From the NCBI GenBank assembly GCA_028703175.1, contig JAQVNJ010000033.1, positions 1 through 48,780 of the forward strand: a stretch of 48,780 bases of DNA, in the 5' to 3' direction. Origin of the DNA: JAAYCB01 sp012744395 (GTDB taxonomy: Bacteria; Planctomycetota; Planctomycetia; Pirellulales; Thermoguttaceae). Numbering within the stretch: the first letter of the stretch is position 1; every line of letters starts with the position of its first letter. Under the pieces are notes generated by a model. The model did not search any database. It saw only the letters and a list, made by a program, of their open reading frames with translations, and had not been told where the DNA came from. Positions 8,471 through 16,391 of the stretch are shown piece by piece. The position numbers and the translations under genes were made by a program.

Positions 8471-9037
8471 TCAACTGCCCGTCGGCCTGAAAAAACTCTC
8501 CGGCTGGAACACGACCTCCGGGTGGCTCAGCGGGGAGATCGACTGATTTCCGGAAAGAGACTTCACATCACCGTAGCCCGACGGGCTCGGCTCGCGGTGG
8601 ACGACGACGCGGCCGTTGACACAATCGGCGACCCAGTAGTCGCGGATGCCGGCGGCGGCATACAAATTGGCCTTTTCTCCGAGATCGTAGCCCAGGCTGG
8701 TATCGGCGACTTCAACGACCAGAAAGACATCCTCCGCTTCGGGGCGCGCCGGCTTCTGCCTGGTCTCCCTGCGGACCCAGGAGACATCCGGCTGCGGCAC
8801 GCTCTCCAATTTGGGTAGTCCGAGCGTTTCCTGGATACGAACGCGAACTCCCTTTCCCACCACCGACAGCACGCTCCGTTCGTTCAGCTCGTCCACGGCG
8901 AATTCGTGTTCCGGTCCGATTGGCGACATCTCGCGGATCTTTCCCTCGATAAACTCCACTCGTCGCCCCTGGTCGAATACGCCGGCATTGACCATCCGAT
9001 CGTACTCGGCCACGGTCAATCGCGCGATCGTGCTCAT
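8471..9037 (-). CDS. Uma2-family protein (DUF820, putative PD-(D/E)XK nuclease)
   Basis: A 188-residue protein with the Uma2 pattern: N-terminal LTVAEYDRMVNAG, EFIEGKI near residue 30, PQPDVSWV near 96 and DVFLVVEVADTS near 118, then YAAAGIRDYWVADC. The fold is restriction-endonuclease-like, with acidic residues in the D and ExK positions. The family is greatly expanded in planctomycetes and cyanobacteria and its role is unknown. The ATG at 9037 begins the conserved region and has a purine-rich AGAGGG upstream. It lies 120 bases upstream of the phosphatase, with palindromic repeats between them, so cotranscription is possible but not required. Confidence 0.88.
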   Translation of the reverse strand: MSTIARLTVAEYDRMVNAGVFDQGRRVEFIEGKIREMSPIGPEHEFAVDELNERSVLSVVGKGVRVRIQETLGLPKLESVPQPDVSWVRRETRQKPARPEAEDVFLVVEVADTSLGYDLGEKANLYAAAGIRDYWVADCVNGRVVVHREPSPSGYGDVKSLSGNQSISPLSHPEVVFQPESFFRPTGS

Positions 9038-9206
9038 CGTATCCAATCCCTCTGAAAAGAAAACGGCGGCGCCACGGCTCAACGGCAGTGGCAATTTTAT
9101 TGTAGAATGAGTGGCCACGCCTCGCAACCGGAGGACATCCGGCGGCGACTCCAGCTACGGAAACATGCGGAACACTGAACCCTGTCCCGAAAACCGACAT
9201 AATCCT

Positions 9207-9236
9207 GGTTCCCCAAGCTCCAGCTTGGGAACGAGG
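9207..9236. repeat. Dispersed palindromic repeat, copy 2
   Basis: CCCAAGCTCCAGCTTGGG with flanking GGTTC and AACGAGG. The inverted arms CCCAAGCT and AGCTTGGG pair around a two-base centre. It lies just upstream of the HAD phosphatase gene. Confidence 0.85.
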
Positions 9237-9273
9237 TGGACATGGGAACGAGTAGAACAAGAGAGACACCTCG

Positions 9274-9936
9274 ATGATCGGCTGCCGCGCGGTTCTTTTC
9301 GACCTGGATGGCACGTTGCTCGACACGCTGGCCGACCTTGCCGACAGCGCCAACGCGGTGCTCCAAGAGCGGGGCTTGCCGATCCATGAGCAGGACGCCT
9401 ATCGCTACTACGTCGGCAATGGAGTCAAGACGCTGTTTCAGCGGGCCCTGCCCGAGGCCGTTCGCAGCGACGAGCTGGTCGAGGCTTGCGCGGCGAGTTT
9501 CCGCGACGTCTACGATCGCCGCTGGAACATCAAAACCCGTCCTTTCGAGGGCGTTGCCGAGCTGCTCGACGGGCTCGTCGAGCGCGGCATCCAAATCGCG
9601 GTGCTCTCCAACAAGCCGCACCGCTTCACGCAAAAATGCGTCGCCGAGTATCTCTCCCTGTGGCCTCTCGATCCGGTGCTCGGCCAGCGCGAGGGAATCC
9701 CCCTCAAGCCCGATCCAGCCGCCGCCCTCGAAGTCGCCGGCCGATTGCAGATCGCCCCCCGCGCGTTCCTCTACCTGGGCGACACCGGCACGGATATGCT
9801 CACCGCCCGGGCCGCGGGCATGCGCCCCGTCGGCGCCCTGTGGGGATTCCGCCCCGAAGAGGAGCTCCGCCAGGCCGGCGCGGATCGGCTGATCCGCGCG
9901 CCTGCCGAGATGCTCTCCCTGCTCGATGGCCTCTAG
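9274..9936 (+). CDS. HAD-family hydrolase, phosphoglycolate phosphatase-like
   Basis: A 220-residue HAD phosphatase that most resembles Gph, which dephosphorylates 2-phosphoglycolate. All four motifs are present: DLDGTLLDT (nucleophile aspartate, residue 10), the threonine/serine motif LSNKPH near 111, the lysine in PLKPDP near 146, and the acidic motif YLGDTGTD near 168. The helical cap lies between residues 17 and 85. The start ATG has GAGAGA about ten bases upstream. It converges with the CLC gene, 24 bases apart. Assignment to Gph rather than another small-phosphate HAD is inference. Confidence 0.85.
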   Translation: MIGCRAVLFDLDGTLLDTLADLADSANAVLQERGLPIHEQDAYRYYVGNGVKTLFQRALPEAVRSDELVEACAASFRDVYDRRWNIKTRPFEGVAELLDGLVERGIQIAVLSNKPHRFTQKCVAEYLSLWPLDPVLGQREGIPLKPDPAAALEVAGRLQIAPRAFLYLGDTGTDMLTARAAGMRPVGALWGFRPEEELRQAGADRLIRAPAEMLSLLDGL

Positions 9937-9960
9937 CCCCGCGGCGCGCCGCTGCGGCGA

Positions 9961-11796
9961 TCAGGCCCTCTGCTCGTGGCGGAGGGCCATCGTCCGCTGG
10001 TGATAGGCGGCGATCACGTTTCGCCGGCTGAGTACGCCGACAACCTTGTTTGCGTCGTCGGGGCTGACGACCGGCAGCTCATCGATGTTCTTCTGGGTGA
10101 ACCGGCGGAGCGCCGTGTGCAGATCGTCCTGGGGAGTCACGGTCAAAACGGGCGCGGTCGCCAGGTCCGCGGCGACCACCAACGGCCCGCTGCCGTCGCC
10201 GGTCAGCACGGAGCGCAGGTCGCGCAATGAGAAAATGCCCACCAGTTCGCCAGCGCGGTTGACGACCGGAAAATACGTGTTGCTGGAATAGGCCGCCAGG
10301 TGCAGGATCTGCCGCAACGGCAGATCCTCGGGCACCAGGTCCAGGCGGCGCTGGGTATCCATGACCTCCTCGACCCGGATCTGTTCCAGAACATCGACGA
10401 CGAAGTCGCCCTGGTGGGCCGGGCTGTCGACCATCGCCGTGACCTGCTCCTCGTAGAGCGTCCAGCGAGAAGACAGCAGGGCCACGTTGACGATGCTCAC
10501 CAGCATCAACGGCACCAGCAGGCCGTACGAACCGCTCATCTCGCAGACCATCAGCATCGCCGTCAGGGGAACGCGGGCGACACCGGCGAAGAAGCCGCCC
10601 ATCCCCACCAGCACAAACGCCTCGGGATGCGCGATCAGGTCCGGAAAGAGCCGATCGCAGAGCGTTCCGTAGGCGCCTCCGAGCATCGCCCCGATGAACA
10701 GCGACGGCGCAAACACGCCGCCGCTGCCGCCGGAGGAGATCGTGCAGGAGGTCGCCAGGATCTTGGCGAAGCACAGGACCAGCAGCAGGGTCAGCGCCAT
10801 CCGCCCCTCGAGCGCCTCCTGGATCCAGCCATAACCGCCCGCCATGATCTGCGGAAACCAGAGGGCGATCACGCCAACCATCAGGCCGCCGATGGCGGGT
10901 TTGGCGACGCGGGGCAGCGGCAAGCGGCGGAAGACCCGGTTCCGCAGCCCATAGAAGACGGAAACGTAAACGTACCCGACAATCGAACAGACCACGGCGA
11001 AGACGACGTAGAAGGGCAGTTCGCCGAAGTGATCGAAGGCCAGACCGCGGGGCGTATTGAAGGCCAGGCCCTGCCCGAAGATGCGGGCGAACACGGCGTA
11101 GGCCGTGATCGACGAGATCATCGCCGGGACGACCGCCGCGTATTCCAACGCCGTCGATTTGTAGAGCACCTCGGCAACGAACAAGGCCCCGCCCAAGGGG
11201 GCGCGAAAGATCGCCCCGATCCCCCCCGCCGCTCCGGAAAGCATCAGCAGCCGCCGGTCCCGTTCGCTCAGCCCCAGACGCTCGGCGAGAAACGCCCCGA
11301 AGCCGGCGCCGATCTGGGCGATTGGGCCCTCCCGCCCCGCCGACCCCCCCGAACCGATCGTGATGATCGAGGCAATCGCCTTGACAAACGGAACGCGGCC
11401 GCGGATTCTGCCCCCCGCGCGGTGAAACGCGCGGACCATCGCGTCGGTGCCATGCCCCTCGGCCTCCGGTGCGAACCCGTAGACGATCAGGCCGCAGAGC
11501 AACCCGCCAAGCGTCGGGACCGCCAGTACCGCCCACCAGTACAACGGCATTTGAAAGAAATCCCCGCCGCCCTCGTTTCCCGCCGGCGGGGGGTAGTATC
11601 CCTCGATGTGGCCCAGCAGGAACTGTTGTGTGAGTGAAAGCAGATAGTAGAAGGCCGCCGCCCCCAGCCCCGCCACGATCCCCACCACGGGGCTGATCGC
11701 GATTAGTCTGCCAGCCGATTCCGTATCGAAAATCGTCCGCAGGTGATCGATGCCGCGCCGGGCAAGATTCTTCTTCACGTTGCAGCAGCCCTTCAT
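9961..11796 (-). CDS. CLC-family chloride channel/transporter with C-terminal CBS pair
   Basis: A 611-residue integral membrane protein with the CLC fold in residues about 30-435 and two CBS domains in about 455-600. The selectivity elements are GHGTD (114-118) in place of the usual GSGIP, GREGP (154-158) with the gating glutamate, and GGVFAPSLF for the GxFxP element. The gating glutamate argues that ion movement is preserved, but the changed first loop means anion preference should not be assumed to be chloride. The CBS pair usually senses adenine nucleotides or ionic strength. The start at 11796 fits a promoter at 11859-11887 and GAAGGG just upstream; the frame is open to 11853. Confidence 0.9.
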   Translation of the reverse strand: MKGCCNVKKNLARRGIDHLRTIFDTESAGRLIAISPVVGIVAGLGAAAFYYLLSLTQQFLLGHIEGYYPPPAGNEGGGDFFQMPLYWWAVLAVPTLGGLLCGLIVYGFAPEAEGHGTDAMVRAFHRAGGRIRGRVPFVKAIASIITIGSGGSAGREGPIAQIGAGFGAFLAERLGLSERDRRLLMLSGAAGGIGAIFRAPLGGALFVAEVLYKSTALEYAAVVPAMISSITAYAVFARIFGQGLAFNTPRGLAFDHFGELPFYVVFAVVCSIVGYVYVSVFYGLRNRVFRRLPLPRVAKPAIGGLMVGVIALWFPQIMAGGYGWIQEALEGRMALTLLLVLCFAKILATSCTISSGGSGGVFAPSLFIGAMLGGAYGTLCDRLFPDLIAHPEAFVLVGMGGFFAGVARVPLTAMLMVCEMSGSYGLLVPLMLVSIVNVALLSSRWTLYEEQVTAMVDSPAHQGDFVVDVLEQIRVEEVMDTQRRLDLVPEDLPLRQILHLAAYSSNTYFPVVNRAGELVGIFSLRDLRSVLTGDGSGPLVVAADLATAPVLTVTPQDDLHTALRRFTQKNIDELPVVSPDDANKVVGVLSRRNVIAAYHQRTMALRHEQRA

Positions 11797-11858
11797 CCCT
11801 TCGCGCCGGTCCCAAAGACGACCAACACGCCGCCCGAGTCGCACCCGGCTCAACCCTG

Positions 11859-11887
11859 ATCATAAAGTTGCCCGTGCGTATTGAAAA
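11859..11887 (-). promoter_or_regulatory. Putative promoter of the CLC gene
   Basis: Read on the minus strand, TTTTCA (11887-11882), a 17-base spacer and TATGAT (11864-11859). The -10 box is a good match and the -35 box moderate. It would start transcription about 55 bases before the ATG at 11796, which supports that start over the one at 11853. Confidence 0.4.
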
Positions 11888-12258
11888 CCGCTGATTTCCG
11901 GGTTTTCCGCGGCCGTCTTCTGGGCGGTTGATCTGGCCGCCGGTCCGCCCGCTGTGCTCCGCCCGCCAGGGGAAGGACGCTCCCGGCCTTCGTCCCATCA
12001 AAGCCCTCGGGAAAAGAGCGAGCGATCGGACGCCCACCCGGCCGGGCAGCTATGGAATCTCAACCGCGGTAAACCTAAAATCGGTGAAACCGCCCGCCCG
12101 CCAGCGCCGGACAGGCAATCGCCGCGCATCGCGCCTCGGAGCAGCCGCCCCGAACGCCGCTGGCTTCTCGGAAGAAGACCGCCCGAGGCGCTGAAGAGAC
12201 GGGATGCCGCAGCCCGTCGGCAAGCGTCCGGGCAACCCTAGACCTGGAGAATCACGCC
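11888..12258. other. Intergenic between divergent genes, no gene seen
   Basis: These 371 bases separate the CLC gene from the sialidase-like gene. Short open frames exist on both strands, but none resembles a protein family or has a convincing ribosome-binding site. GACCTGGAG just before the ATG at 12259 can serve as ribosome-binding site for the next gene. No terminator was recognised. Confidence 0.4.
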
Positions 12259-13437
12259 ATGAAAACCCGATTGACTCGACGGTCCGCCTTGAGAGTCCTG
12301 GCTGGGTCGGCCGCCGCGGGCTCCCTGCTCGTCGGACACCGCGCCCCGGCGGCCCCCGCGGCTGAAGTCCGCGAGCTGGCGATCATCAGCAAGCAGCCCG
12401 GTAAATATCACGGCTGGCCGACGATCGCCCGGCGGAAAAACGGGCAATTGCTCGTCTCCTGCTCCGGGGGGCGCGAAGCCCACGTCTGCCCCTTCGGCCG
12501 CGTGGAATTGATCACTTCGGACGACCGCGGCGCGACCTGGAGCGAAGCCCGCGTCCTCATGGATACGCCGATCGACGACCGCGATTCGGGCGTCCTGGAA
12601 ACCGCCAAGGGGTCGATCCTCGTGACCACGTTCACCTCGCTGGCTTACGTGCCGATGCTCGAGCGGGCGAGGAAGATCGCCGCAGGCCAGAAAGGCGCCT
12701 GGCCCGCCGACAAAATGGATCGCTGGCTGGCCGTCCACAACCAGCTCGACGAAGCCCAACGCAAGGCCCAGCTGGGGGTCTGGATGCTTCGCTCGACCGA
12801 TGGAGGAAAGACATTCGGCGAGCCATACCGCTCGCTCGTCAACAGCCCTCACGGACCGATCCAACTGGCCGACGGCCGCGTCCTCTACGCCGGCAAAAAC
12901 CTTTGGGAAGACGTGCCCTGGGTCGGAGTCTGCGAATCGACCGACGACGGCCAGAACTGGCGGCGCCTGGGAGGAATCCCGCCGCGCGACGGCGACACCA
13001 TGGCGAACTACCACGAACTGCACGCCGTCGAAACAACCGAGGGGCGGATCGTCGCCCAGATCAGGAATCATAATCGCGCCAATTCCGGCGAAACCCTGCA
13101 ATCGGAATCGGACGACGGCGGCCGCACGTGGACCGTGCCCCGCTCGATCGGCGTCTGGGGACTCCCCTCGCACCTGTTGCGGTTGGCTGACGGGCGCCTG
13201 CTGATGACCTACGGGCATCGGCGCCCGCCCTACGGCAACCAGGCGCGGGTCTCCGCCGACGGCGGCCGAACCTGGTCCGAACCGATCGTGATTTCCGGCG
13301 ACGGCGCCGGCGGCGACCTCGGATATCCCTCGACCGCTGAACTGGCCGATGGCAGCCTCGTGACGGTGTGGTATGAGAAGATGAAGTCCTTGCCCTATGC
13401 CGTTCTCCGCCAGGCCCGCTGGGTGCTAAAAGCCTGA
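12259..13437 (+). CDS. Secreted sialidase-like (BNR/Asp-box) protein, Tat signal
   Basis: A 392-residue exported protein of the six-bladed sialidase superfamily. The N-terminus TRRSALRVLAGSAAAGSLL has a twin arginine followed by a hydrophobic core, so export by the Tat system is likely, with cleavage near PAAPAAE. At least four Asp-box repeats are visible: SDDRGATW, STDGGKTF, SDDGGRTW and SADGGRTW, plus STDDGQNW. RMTYGHRRPP-like spacing near residue 315 matches bacterial exo-alpha-sialidase annotations in planctomycetes, where many members probably act on other glycosides. The true substrate is not evident. It is separated from the next gene by a repeat array. Confidence 0.87.
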   Translation: MKTRLTRRSALRVLAGSAAAGSLLVGHRAPAAPAAEVRELAIISKQPGKYHGWPTIARRKNGQLLVSCSGGREAHVCPFGRVELITSDDRGATWSEARVLMDTPIDDRDSGVLETAKGSILVTTFTSLAYVPMLERARKIAAGQKGAWPADKMDRWLAVHNQLDEAQRKAQLGVWMLRSTDGGKTFGEPYRSLVNSPHGPIQLADGRVLYAGKNLWEDVPWVGVCESTDDGQNWRRLGGIPPRDGDTMANYHELHAVETTEGRIVAQIRNHNRANSGETLQSESDDGGRTWTVPRSIGVWGLPSHLLRLADGRLLMTYGHRRPPYGNQARVSADGGRTWSEPIVISGDGAGGDLGYPSTAELADGSLVTVWYEKMKSLPYAVLRQARWVLKA

Positions 13438-13476
13438 TTCGCCCCGTCCGTCCGCAACCCTGGTCCCCCATCCCCC

Positions 13477-13653
13477 TGGTTCCCAAGCTCCAGCTTGGGA
13501 ACCAGGGGAACGGGAAGAACCGACCCCCGACCCCTGAATCCCGAACCCTCAATCCGTTCCCAAGCCGGAGCTTGGGAACCAGGGGAACGGGAAGAACCGA
13601 CCCCTGAATCCCGAACCCTCAATCCGTTCCCAAGCCGGAGCTTGGGAACCAGG
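13477..13653. repeat. Tandem array carrying palindromic repeat copies 3-5
   Basis: Three copies of the CCCAAGC...GCTTGGG palindrome are spaced 77 and then 70 bases apart, and the intervening sequence (GGGAACGGGAAGAACCGACC then CTGAATCCCGAACCCTCAAT) is repeated too. The 7-base spacing difference is an extra CCGACCC in the first unit. Copies 4 and 5 read CCCAAGCCGGAGCTTGGG; copy 3 has the CTCC centre. The array fills the gap between two secreted-enzyme genes and ends 8 bases before the next Shine-Dalgarno site. Confidence 0.9.
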
Positions 13654-13674
13654 AAATGCTCGGAGGAGAGTCTC

Positions 13675-15792
13675 ATGAAACGCTTGCCCCTGTTCTTCCC
13701 CCTCCTGGTTCTCATCCTCGGACTTGCCGCCGGGCTGGCACCTGCCGCCGCCCCGCCCGAGCGCCCCGGCGACCGGATGTTGGCGGCCTACTTCGCCGCG
13801 GAGACGGCCCGACTCCGCGACGCCTGCCTGGCCGAGATCCGCTCGATCGATGATTGGCGGTCGAAGCGCGACGAGTACCGGCGGCAGTTGCTGGAGATGC
13901 TCGGACTGGACCCCCTGCCGGAGCGAACGGATTTGAAGGCGACGATCACCGGGCGCGTCGAGCGCGACGACTTCATCGTCGAGAACCTTCACTTCCAGTC
14001 GCGGCCCGGGCTCTACGTGACCGCCAACCTCTACCTGCCCAAGGACCAGCAGAAGCCGGTGCCGGCAATCCTTTACGTCTGCGGCCACGGCAGCGTGAAG
14101 ATCGACGGCGTGAGCTACGGCAACAAGGCCAGCTACCAGCACCACGGGGCGTGGTTTGCCCGGAACGGCTTTGCCTGCCTGACGATCGATTCCCTGCAAC
14201 TCGGCGAGATCGAGTCGATCCACCACGGAACCTACCGCTACAAAATGTGGTGGTGGAATAACCACGGTTACACGCCCGCCGGAGTCGAGGCCTGGAACTG
14301 CGTTCGGGCCCTCGACTACCTGCAAAGCCGCCAAGAAGTCGACGGCGAGCGGCTCGGCGTCACCGGCCGCAGCGGCGGCGGGGCATACAGCTGGTGGATC
14401 GCGGCGATCGACGAGCGGATCAAGGCGGCCGCGCCCGTCGCCGGGATCACCGACCTGGAGAACCACGTCGTCGACGGCACGGTCGAAGGGCACTGCGACT
14501 GCATGTTCTTCGTCAACACCTACCGCTGGGACTATCCGCTCGTCGCCGCGCTGGTGGCTCCGCGGGCCCTGCTCCTGGAAAATTCGGACACCGACCGCAT
14601 CTTTCCCCTCGACGGCGTGATCCGCACGCACGCGCGGGTGAAGCGGATCTACCAGCTTCATCAAGCCGCCCCGCAGTTCGGCCTGGTGATCACGCCCGGG
14701 CCGCACAAGGACACCCAGGACCTCCAGCTGCCGGCATTCCGCTGGTTCAACAAACACCTGAAGGGCAGCGAGCCGTTGATCAGCATGGCGGCCGAGAAGC
14801 TCTTGACGCCGGCCGAGTTGAAGGTCTTCACGCAACTGCCTGAAGACGAGCGGAACACGACGATCCACGAGACCTTCACGCAAACCACGCCGCCGGCGGC
14901 GGCGCCCGCCGACGAGGCGGCGTGGCGCGAGAGCCGCCAGGCGTGGCGCGCCGCGCTGCAAGCCAAGGTCTTCCGCGGCTGGCCGGAAGAAGACCCGCCG
15001 CTCGACCTGAAGCAGCGCGCGGCGGCCAGCGGCCGGGGACTCGCCCTCCGCCTGTTCTCCTTCACCAGCCAGGAGCACATCCCGCTGAAGCTCTACGTGG
15101 TTCAGCCGCAGGCGGCGGCCGCCGCTCGACCAGTGGCCCTTCGCCTGGTCGGCGACGAGGAGTGGACCACGCTGGCCGGGGCGCTGCGCTGGGGGTTCCC
15201 GGAGGCGATCGAGGCCGATTTGGCCCAGCTCGGCGAACTCCCCCCAGCCGACGAGGCGGCGTTCCAGGCCCATTTTCAAGGACTCTCCCAAACCCTCGTG
15301 TTCGCCGCTCCGCGGGGAATCGGGCCCAGTGCGTGGAACCCGGACGAAAGGAAGCAAACGCAGATCCGCCGCCGCTTCATGCTCCTCGGCCAGACGCTCG
15401 ACTCGGTCCGCGCCTGGGACGCGCGCCGCGCGATCCAGGCCGTCCGGGCGATCGACGGCCTCGCAACCGGCCCACTGGAGATCAGGGGCCGCGGCGTCGC
15501 GGCCGGCATCGCCCTGTACGCCTCGCTGTTTGAACCGCCCGCCAGCCGGCTCCTGCTCGAGCAGCTCCCCCCCTCGCACCGCGAGGGGCCGATCTTCCTC
15601 AACGTCCGCCGATTCCTCGACATGCCCGAAGCGCTGGCGATGGCGGCCGAACGCGCGCCGGTCGTCGTGGAGACGCCAGCGCCCGAAGCTTGGGCCTATG
15701 CCGTCCAGACGGCCGAGCGGCTCGCCTGGCAAGCGCCCGGCGACGCGCCGCGGGTGAACCTCGTGAAAACCCAACCAGCGCAGGCAAAGTGA
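13675..15792 (+). CDS. Secreted alpha/beta hydrolase, acetyl-xylan-esterase-like
   Basis: A 705-residue exported protein: signal peptide about residues 1-25 (LFFPLLVLILGLAAGLAPAA), then an alpha/beta-hydrolase domain to about 370. GVTGRSGGGAYSWW holds the nucleophile serine, SDTDRIFP the acid and GPHKDTQ the histidine, so a complete esterase/peptidase triad is present. The fold resembles acetyl xylan esterase or dipeptidyl-peptidase-like hydrolases common in planctomycetes. Residues about 430-705 form a second region without a recognised domain. The ATG has GGAGGAG seven bases upstream. The stop overlaps the GTG start of the sigma factor gene, so the three genes to 18064 form a coupled operon. 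Substrate unknown, probably a plant or algal polysaccharide ester. Confidence 0.87.
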   Translation: MKRLPLFFPLLVLILGLAAGLAPAAAPPERPGDRMLAAYFAAETARLRDACLAEIRSIDDWRSKRDEYRRQLLEMLGLDPLPERTDLKATITGRVERDDFIVENLHFQSRPGLYVTANLYLPKDQQKPVPAILYVCGHGSVKIDGVSYGNKASYQHHGAWFARNGFACLTIDSLQLGEIESIHHGTYRYKMWWWNNHGYTPAGVEAWNCVRALDYLQSRQEVDGERLGVTGRSGGGAYSWWIAAIDERIKAAAPVAGITDLENHVVDGTVEGHCDCMFFVNTYRWDYPLVAALVAPRALLLENSDTDRIFPLDGVIRTHARVKRIYQLHQAAPQFGLVITPGPHKDTQDLQLPAFRWFNKHLKGSEPLISMAAEKLLTPAELKVFTQLPEDERNTTIHETFTQTTPPAAAPADEAAWRESRQAWRAALQAKVFRGWPEEDPPLDLKQRAAASGRGLALRLFSFTSQEHIPLKLYVVQPQAAAAARPVALRLVGDEEWTTLAGALRWGFPEAIEADLAQLGELPPADEAAFQAHFQGLSQTLVFAAPRGIGPSAWNPDERKQTQIRRRFMLLGQTLDSVRAWDARRAIQAVRAIDGLATGPLEIRGRGVAAGIALYASLFEPPASRLLLEQLPPSHREGPIFLNVRRFLDMPEALAMAAERAPVVVETPAPEAWAYAVQTAERLAWQAPGDAPRVNLVKTQPAQAK

Positions 15793-16391
15793 GACAACCG
15801 GTCGCAAACACGACTGCCCCCAACTCTGCGCCGGAGACTCCCCAGACCGTGAGCCGATCGAGCCAAGAGGGTTCCGAAAAGGCGGAATTGTTCGCCCACC
15901 TGCTGGGCGGCTGCCAGCGGAAAGTCTTCCTCTACGCGCTCGGGCTGCTGCATCATGCGGCCGACGCCGAGGAGGTGCTCCAGGAGACGAACGTCGTGCT
16001 CTGGCACAAGTTCGACGACTACACGCCGGGCACGTCGTTCGACAACTGGGCCTGCCGGGTCGCCTATTTCGAGGTGCTCAAGTTTCGCGAAAACGCCGCG
16101 CGGGATCGCCGCGTGTTCGGCACGCCGCTGGTGGAGACGCTGGCCGCGGAGGCCGAATCGATCCTCGACAAGGCCGACCAGCGGCGCGACGCGCTGGAAA
16201 GCTGCCTGGCGAAACTCCGCCAGGACGACAAGGCCCTCGTGCTCGGCCGCTATCAGCCGGGGGCGACGACGCGCAGCGTCGCCGAGGCGCTGGGAAGGAG
16301 CGTCCAGGGAACGCGGAAGAGCCTGCACCGCATCCGCGCGGCGCTTCTCCATTGCATCGAGCGGACGATCGCCGCGGAGGACCCTCCATGA
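15789..16391 (+). CDS. ECF RNA polymerase sigma factor, planctomycete type
   Basis: A roughly 200-residue ECF sigma factor. Region 2 is seen in AEEVLQETNVVLWHKFDDY followed by FDNWACRVAYFEVLKFRE, and region 4 in the C-terminal ALVLGRYQPGATTRSVAEAL helix-turn-helix. The sequence fits the Rhodopirellula/Verrucomicrobium sigma subfamily. I place the start at the GTG whose last two bases overlap the hydrolase stop (GTGA); another GTG at 15849 lies closer to the conserved part. It ends in an ATGA overlap with the FecR/LamG gene, so sigma factor and its likely partner are made in fixed ratio. Coupling of the sigma factor to an upstream secreted enzyme is notable. Confidence 0.9.
   Translation: MRQPVANTTAPNSAPETPQTVSRSSQEGSEKAELFAHLLGGCQRKVFLYALGLLHHAADAEEVLQETNVVLWHKFDDYTPGTSFDNWACRVAYFEVLKFRENAARDRRVFGTPLVETLAAEAESILDKADQRRDALESCLAKLRQDDKALVLGRYQPGATTRSVAEALGRSVQGTRKSLHRIRAALLHCIERTIAAEDPP

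Noticed and set aside
11928..12194. Short plus-strand open frame in the gap before the sialidase-like gene
   Set aside because: No ribosome-binding site, no similarity, Arg/Pro-rich composition of noncoding GC-rich DNA.
13477..13653. CRISPR array
   Set aside because: Spacers between the palindromes are themselves repeated and there is no cas gene; it is a tandem duplication.
13549..15807. 752-codon minus-strand frame opposite the hydrolase gene
   Set aside because: Shadow; the plus strand has a signal peptide, ribosome-binding site and catalytic triad.
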